A stretch of 64,000 nt of DNA from contig PNLP01000010.1 in NCBI GenBank assembly GCA_013823135.1, forward strand, positions 62,001 through 126,000. Direction: 5' to 3'. Below are positions 59,623 to 64,000 of this stretch, in pieces. Position 1 is the first letter of the stretch. Each line of letters opens with the position of its first letter. Made by a program: the position numbers and the translations under genes. The notes under the pieces were generated by a model, which was given only the letters and a program-made list of their open reading frames with translations, did no database searches and was not told where the DNA came from. The stretch is from Planctomycetaceae bacterium. GTDB lineage: Bacteria > Planctomycetota > Planctomycetia > Gemmatales > Gemmataceae.

Positions 59623-59871
59623 GGGTGTGCCACTGGTTTCCGGAGATAACACTTGCTGGTATGCGATCGGATGTGTGCTTCTGATCGGTTCCAGGCGAAA
59701 TGCCCACCCATCCCTGGAACCGTTCTGGAAGCGTTGACCTGTCCGGAAGAAAGAATATCAGAATTAGCGCATTCGCCGCATCACACGACATCCCAATCGT
59801 TTGCGACTTGCTACTGCAATTCATGCCACACGAAACTGCCAAGCACACCCCGGAAACCAGTGGCACACCCC
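59623..59871. mobile_element. MITE-like element M4, 249 bp
   Basis: The ends GGGTGTGCCACTGGTTTCC... and its complement form 21-bp perfect terminal inverted repeats, flanked by exact 9-bp duplications CGTTGAACT (59614-59622 and 59872-59880). The interior includes repeat K3. It contains no transposase. It occupies most of the 426-base divergent gap 59530-59955, where no gene is visible. Confidence 0.88.
59684..59766. repeat. Repeat family K, copy K3
   Basis: ATCGGTTCCAGGCG...AGAATATCAGAATTAG is the reverse complement match of K1 (24870-24949). It lies inside M4, so K1 and K2 may be remnants of M4-like elements. Confidence 0.75.
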
Positions 59872-59955
59872 GTTGAACTGCAACCATGCAACCAGTTGAT
59901 GATGCCACGAACGCGACGTAAACTTCCTGAACCCCGCCCCACGAGACATGTCGCG

Positions 59956-61326
59956 ATGCGTCCGTTCCTCCTTTGCGCCCTGTTCCTGGCTCTCCCCACC
60001 GTCTGCGTGGCCGACGAAGCTGCCGTTGTCCGGTCTATTCAGAAACTCGGTGGCCGCATCGAACGGGACGAAAAGGGAGAACTGACGCGCGTTTACCTCG
60101 ATCAGACGCGCATCACCGACGCCGGTCTCAAGGAAATCGCCACACTCAAAACCCTGACGCATCTCGACCTCTCACGCACCCGGATCACGAACTCGGGGCT
60201 GAATGAACTGGCATCGCTCCCCGCGTTAACGGCGCTCGACGTTGGCCGCACCGAGATAACCGACGACGGGCTCAAGGTGCTCACCCGACTGCGTGGGCTC
60301 ACGGCTGTTTCCCTCGCGGAAACCGACATCACCGACAGCACATTGAAGTACCTGACACTGCTGAAGCGACTGGCACACCTCGACATCTCGAACACCAAGG
60401 TGACCGAAGCGGGGCTGGCGGACATCGCCCGGTTCGGGAACTTGACCAGCCTTCACCTGGGGAATCTCGCGATCACCGACGCGGGGTTGAAGCAACTCAC
60501 TGCGATCAAGGGGTTGACGGCCCTTGGCATCAGCGGGACCAAGATCACCGACATGGGGTTACGCGAACTGACCGCGTTCCCGGGACTCACCAGCCTCAAT
60601 GTGGCGAACCTCCCGGTGACCGACGCCGGGCTCGGCGGTCTGCCCCCGCTTGCAAGCCTCACCACGCTGCAACTCGGTTTCACCAAGGTGACCGATACCG
60701 GGCTGAAAACGCTCACGCGGTTCAAAACCCTGACCAGCATCGACCTGAGTGAGACGGGGGTGAGCGAGGTCGGATTGAGGCACCTCGCCCCACTCACCGG
60801 TATCACTGCTCTGAAGCTGTCGCGAGCGAAGGTGACGGACGCAGGCTTGAACTCGCTCGCATCCTTCAAACGGCTTGTCACGCTCGACCTGAGCAACACT
60901 GGCATCGGCGACGCCGGTTTGAAGAACCTGGTCCCTTCCAAGGAACTCACGACGCTAAACCTCGGCGGCACCAAGGTCACCGATGCCGGCATCAAGAGCT
61001 TGCCTGCACTCCCGGGCCTGACCACCTTAGACCTCACCGGGCTCAAAATCACGGATACCGGCATCAAGGGTCTCACCGGGTTCAAGGGATTGACTACACT
61101 CACGCTGTTCGGCACGCTGGTGACCGACGCCGGACTCAAAGACCTGGCCACTTTGAAAGGACTCACCAACCTGAATCTCTGGAACACCGGTGTGACTGAC
61201 GCCGGGGTCAAGGATCTGGCCCGGCTGACGGCATTGACCACAGTCGATCTCACCGGAACCAAGGTGACCGACGCCGGGCAAGCCGAGTTGGAAAAATCAC
61301 TTCCGACCTGTCGTGTTGTTCGGTGA
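59956..61326 (+). CDS. Exported leucine-rich repeat protein
   Basis: This 456-residue protein has a signal peptide (MRPFLLCALFLALPTVCVAD) and about 16 leucine-rich repeats of 23-24 residues. The consensus is LTxLDLSxTxITDAGLKxLAxL, as in LTHLDLSRTRITNSGLNELA and LTTLDLTGLKITDTGIKGLT. The repeats continue to the C-terminus without another domain. Such RNI-like/GALA-type LRR proteins are common in Gemmataceae and probably bind proteins outside the cytoplasm. The longer upstream frame is MITE sequence, so ATG 59956 is chosen. The near-repetitive DNA makes unequal recombination possible. Confidence 0.85.
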   Translation: MRPFLLCALFLALPTVCVADEAAVVRSIQKLGGRIERDEKGELTRVYLDQTRITDAGLKEIATLKTLTHLDLSRTRITNSGLNELASLPALTALDVGRTEITDDGLKVLTRLRGLTAVSLAETDITDSTLKYLTLLKRLAHLDISNTKVTEAGLADIARFGNLTSLHLGNLAITDAGLKQLTAIKGLTALGISGTKITDMGLRELTAFPGLTSLNVANLPVTDAGLGGLPPLASLTTLQLGFTKVTDTGLKTLTRFKTLTSIDLSETGVSEVGLRHLAPLTGITALKLSRAKVTDAGLNSLASFKRLVTLDLSNTGIGDAGLKNLVPSKELTTLNLGGTKVTDAGIKSLPALPGLTTLDLTGLKITDTGIKGLTGFKGLTTLTLFGTLVTDAGLKDLATLKGLTNLNLWNTGVTDAGVKDLARLTALTTVDLTGTKVTDAGQAELEKSLPTCRVVR

Positions 61327-61339
61327 TGGGAGCACGGGA

Positions 61340-62932
61340 ATGGAACTGCCAGAACTGATCGACGCCCTGAGCAGGCCGGAAGCGTACCCGTTTCCGGTCG
61401 AGGCTGTTGAGGTCCGGCAGACGCACATCTCGGCTGTGTTCCTCGTGGGCGAGTACGTCTACAAGCTCAAGAAACCCGTCGCACCGGGGTTCCTCGATTT
61501 CACGACGCTCGATCGGCGACTCTATTTCTGCTGCGAGGAGGTCCGGCTCAATCGCCGCCTCGCACCGGATGTGTACCTGTCTGTCGTGCCGATTGTCGAA
61601 ACTTCCGAAGGCATCCGGATTGAAGGAGTGGGGGAAATTATCGAGTGGGCGGTGAAGATGCGCCGCCTCCCCGACAGCGCAACGCTCCTGAAACTGGTTA
61701 AGAGCGACAGTGTGGCCGTGGGGTTGATCGAATCCCTCGCCCTACGAATTGCCGCCTTCCACCATGCGGCCGAGAGTGGTAAACGGATCACTGCGTTTAC
61801 ACGCTTCGATGTGGTCGCCAGGAATTTCCGGGAAGTCTTCGAGCGAGCGTTGCCCTGTGTTGGGAACACCGTGAGCCGGAGCGTTTTCGATCGCATCCAC
61901 TCGCTCGCGGAGGAATCTCTTACTCGACTCCAACCACTGATTGAATCGCGGACGAGCCGAGGCGTGGCTCGCGATGGCCACGGCGACCTGCACCTCGATC
62001 ACATCTATTTCTTCCCCGACCAGCCCGCGCCCGGCGATTTGGTCATCATCGACTGCATCGAATTCAACGAACAGTATCGGTTTCTCGACCCAATCGCGGA
62101 CATGGCGTTCGCGGTCATGGATTTCGCATTCCAGGGTCGAAGGGATCTCGCCGAGCACCTCGCCAAGACTTATTTCGTTGCAGCGGATGACGCTGAGGGA
62201 TTGCTACTGCTCCCCTTCTATACCGCGTACCGGGCCGCGATTCGCGGAATGGTCGAGGGCCTGCTTTCGACGGAGCCCGAGGTGCCTGAGACAGAACGCA
62301 CGGCCGCTGTCACGCGGGCCCGTGCCCACTGGCTCCTCGCACTAACCGAACTCGAATCGCCCGGCCATCGACCCTGCTTGCTGCTCGTGACCGGACTCCC
62401 TGGCAGCGGCAAATCCACCCTCGCTCGGACCCTCGGCGAGCGTGCGGGATTCGAGGTGATCCGTTCCGATGTCCTGCGCAAGGAACTGGCCGGTCTTCCC
62501 ACACAAGAGCCAACGCCCCCGGAAACCCGCGAATCGCTTTACACCCAGGCAACAACGGATCGCGTCTACGCCGAGTGTCTCAGGCATGCCGAGCAAGCCA
62601 TCCACGAGGGACGGCGTGCTCTTGTGGATGCTACCTTCCGCGCCGAGTGGGAACGGATCGCTTTCATCTACGCCGCGATCGAGTGCGGGGTGCCGGTCGC
62701 CATTCTGAACTGCGAAGCCACACCCGAGACGATTCGCCTCCGGCTCGAGTCCCGGAAGGGTGACGTATCGGACGCTGACTGGGCCGTTCACCTTCAGGTC
62801 GCAAAAGGCTGGGAGGAACCCGGCGAGACCGTGCGGCGTGTGTTCCACACCGTCTCGACCGAAGGGAACGAGGAAGCGGTTCTCGCTCGCGCGATCGACA
62901 TTCTCCGCCGCATGGGACTGGCAAGCGATTGA
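61340..62932 (+). CDS. Aminoglycoside-phosphotransferase-like domain fused to a P-loop kinase
   Basis: This 530-residue cytosolic protein has two domains. Residues 1-340 resemble a kinase-like phosphotransferase (HTHISAVFLVGEYVYKLKK-type start, then DGHGDLHLDHIYF near 212 as the catalytic loop and IIDCIEFNEQYRFLDPIADM near 235 as the metal-binding segment). Residues 350-530 are a P-loop kinase (GLPGSGKST near 353) of the AAA_33/zeta-toxin-like type. Proteins of this two-domain layout are widespread and uncharacterised; gluconate-kinase-like or toxin-like roles have been proposed. The start follows GGGAGCACGGGA, 14 bases after the LRR stop, so co-expression is likely. Confidence 0.85.
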   Translation: MELPELIDALSRPEAYPFPVEAVEVRQTHISAVFLVGEYVYKLKKPVAPGFLDFTTLDRRLYFCCEEVRLNRRLAPDVYLSVVPIVETSEGIRIEGVGEIIEWAVKMRRLPDSATLLKLVKSDSVAVGLIESLALRIAAFHHAAESGKRITAFTRFDVVARNFREVFERALPCVGNTVSRSVFDRIHSLAEESLTRLQPLIESRTSRGVARDGHGDLHLDHIYFFPDQPAPGDLVIIDCIEFNEQYRFLDPIADMAFAVMDFAFQGRRDLAEHLAKTYFVAADDAEGLLLLPFYTAYRAAIRGMVEGLLSTEPEVPETERTAAVTRARAHWLLALTELESPGHRPCLLLVTGLPGSGKSTLARTLGERAGFEVIRSDVLRKELAGLPTQEPTPPETRESLYTQATTDRVYAECLRHAEQAIHEGRRALVDATFRAEWERIAFIYAAIECGVPVAILNCEATPETIRLRLESRKGDVSDADWAVHLQVAKGWEEPGETVRRVFHTVSTEGNEEAVLARAIDILRRMGLASD

Positions 62933-63187
62933 CCCCGGAACACGTCGCATTGGTGGCTATTCCAAGCCCGAACGCCGAGCGAGGTTCAACCCTGGCTGAG
63001 CGATAACGGAGCATGGCACACATGCGCAGGCGATTGTCTGTAAACACTAACTGGAATGGTACTTACAGCCAAGCACTTCTGAATTCGACTTGCAAATCCT
63101 GATTGACCTGCCGAACCCGACAACGTAAACTGAAACTGTTTATCCCGCCTGGGTTTTCCGCCCTCCATTCTCTTCCGGAACTTTCTC

Positions 63188-64000
63188 ATGCTCCACTCTG
63201 CGTCCCGACGGACGGGCTTCACACTCATTGAATTGCTCGTCGTCATCGCCATCATCGCCATCCTGATCGGGCTCTTGCTGCCGGCCGTGCAAAAGGTCCG
63301 CGAGGCAGCCGCCAGAATGACCAGCCAGAACAACCTGAAACAACTCGCTCTTGCGACTCACTCCGCCACAGACGTTCGCGGCGTCCTCCCGCCCGGTTGG
63401 ATCGGCTGGGACGACCCGACCGGTGCCCTCGGGACTCCCTCATCGCGTCCCATCAATCGCGGCCCCTGGGGTTTCAACAACCAGCCCCCAGGCGTCGTCT
63501 CGGGCGACACGACGTTCTTCTTTTGCCTGCTCCCTTACCTTGAGCAAGAAGCGATGTTCTCGACCGGCGGATACTCCACGCTGAAATCGGTCGGTGGCGC
63601 GCCGCTCGGAAGCTATGCATTGAAGGTGTTCCAATCGCCCACCGATTACACGAACCCCGGCAACGGTCAAACTACCGTACCCGGCGTGAACATCGGCTGG
63701 ATGGCCGGCGGGACGAAGTGGGGGCTCAGCAGCTACGCCTACAACTTTCAGGTTATCGCCCGGACGACCCCCGCGAGCGGGTCGTACTGGTGGGCTTCGG
63801 CCGACTACAACCCGCTGCGCAGCATCGGAAGCGGCTTCTCCGACGGCACGTCGAACACCATCCTCATCGCCGAGAAAGCGATGTACTGCGTTGGCTCGGG
63901 ATCGGCTCCCGATAACATCGGGCTGACGCCCGCGTTCGTCGGTCCGTGGCGGCACGAGGCCGACCAACCGCACTGGCGGATGTTCTTCGCTGGCGACGTG
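63188..64000 (+). CDS. DUF1559 pseudopilin-like protein (truncated by window end)
   Basis: Only the first 271 codons are in the window, with no stop. It has the prepilin signal [20 protein letters not shown], the helix [20 protein letters not shown] and the DUF1559 N-terminal half ([46 protein letters not shown]). The ATG at 63188 starts the signal directly; upstream CTTCCGGAAC is only a weak ribosome binding site. This is the fifth family member in the window. The upstream 255-base gap after 62932 holds no visible gene. Confidence 0.9.
   Translation, partial: MLHSASRRTGFTLIELLVVIAIIAILIGLLLPAVQKVREAAARMTSQNNLKQLALATHSATDVRGVLPPGWIGWDDPTGALGTPSSRPINRGPWGFNNQPPGVVSGDTTFFFCLLPYLEQEAMFSTGGYSTLKSVGGAPLGSYALKVFQSPTDYTNPGNGQTTVPGVNIGWMAGGTKWGLSSYAYNFQVIARTTPASGSYWWASADYNPLRSIGSGFSDGTSNTILIAEKAMYCVGSGSAPDNIGLTPAFVGPWRHEADQPHWRMFFAGDV

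Overview
The window looks like a chromosomal segment of a planctomycete of the order Gemmatales (family Gemmataceae). This rests on family content, not on a marker gene. It has GC-rich coding sequence, three DUF1501 proteins, two DUF1549/DUF1553 cytochrome-type proteins, five DUF1559 pseudopilin-like proteins, two DUF1080 proteins and an ECF sigma/FecR pair. It also has two members of a lineage-specific family ending in an HVRGCWVVDLVL motif, and many palindromic intergenic repeats. I saw no rRNA, tRNA or CRISPR array. Protein-coding genes are interspersed on both strands in short transcription units.

Layout. 1-3.3 kb: a minus-strand pentose-phosphate cluster (gnd, pgl, rpiB) followed by a DUF1080 gene. 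3.4-11.3 kb: a secreted beta-propeller protein, a REP-flanked Y1 transposase, a DUF1549/DUF1553-DUF1501 pair and an M20 amidohydrolase. 11.5-20 kb: DUF2721, lpxA, DUF1501, a PHP phosphoesterase, a lineage-specific protein coupled to an S9 peptidase, and a secreted unknown. 20.3-24.5 kb: an rdgB frame that runs into xerD, DUF167, a membrane protein, and a lipoprotein/DUF1559 pair. 25-29.4 kb: the second lineage-specific protein, a CcsA/HemX-type protein coupled to hemA, a VapC toxin-antitoxin pair, a lone antitoxin and a cysteine-free FmdB-like protein. 29.5-40.3 kb: a Tat-exported isomerase-like protein, a hydrolase, a large TPR metallopeptidase and a three-gene DUF1549/DUF1553-DUF1501-EF-hand operon. 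40.5-49 kb: an orphan PhnD-type binding protein, two DUF1559 genes, DUF2171, a GT87 enzyme, an isomerase and a second DUF1080. 49-64 kb: an MFS transporter, ECF sigma/FecR, a DegT aminotransferase, GT2, a thioredoxin-cytochrome/sialidase pair, DUF1559, a Cys-rich secreted protein, an LRR protein, a kinase-like P-loop fusion and a truncated DUF1559.

The most notable structure is non-coding. At least four small elements (three of about 122-123 bp, one of 249 bp) have GGGTG...CACCC ends; three have exact 8-9 bp target-site duplications and the fourth a degraded one. They look like a non-autonomous transposon (MITE) family without its transposase in the window. A separate REP-like family with CAGCCTGAAGGGCTG hairpins and CCCAGGGC/GCCCTGGG motifs flanks a Y1 (HUH) transposase on both sides, as in RAYT/REP systems. 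One of its copies, a 204-bp unit with perfect 39-bp arms, sits in frame inside the signal peptide of the TPR metallopeptidase. Other palindromic repeats lie at the C-terminus of RdgB, inside XerD and at the N-terminus of a DUF1501 protein, so repeat insertion into open frames recurs here. Family names come from recognised sequence motifs, without database searches.
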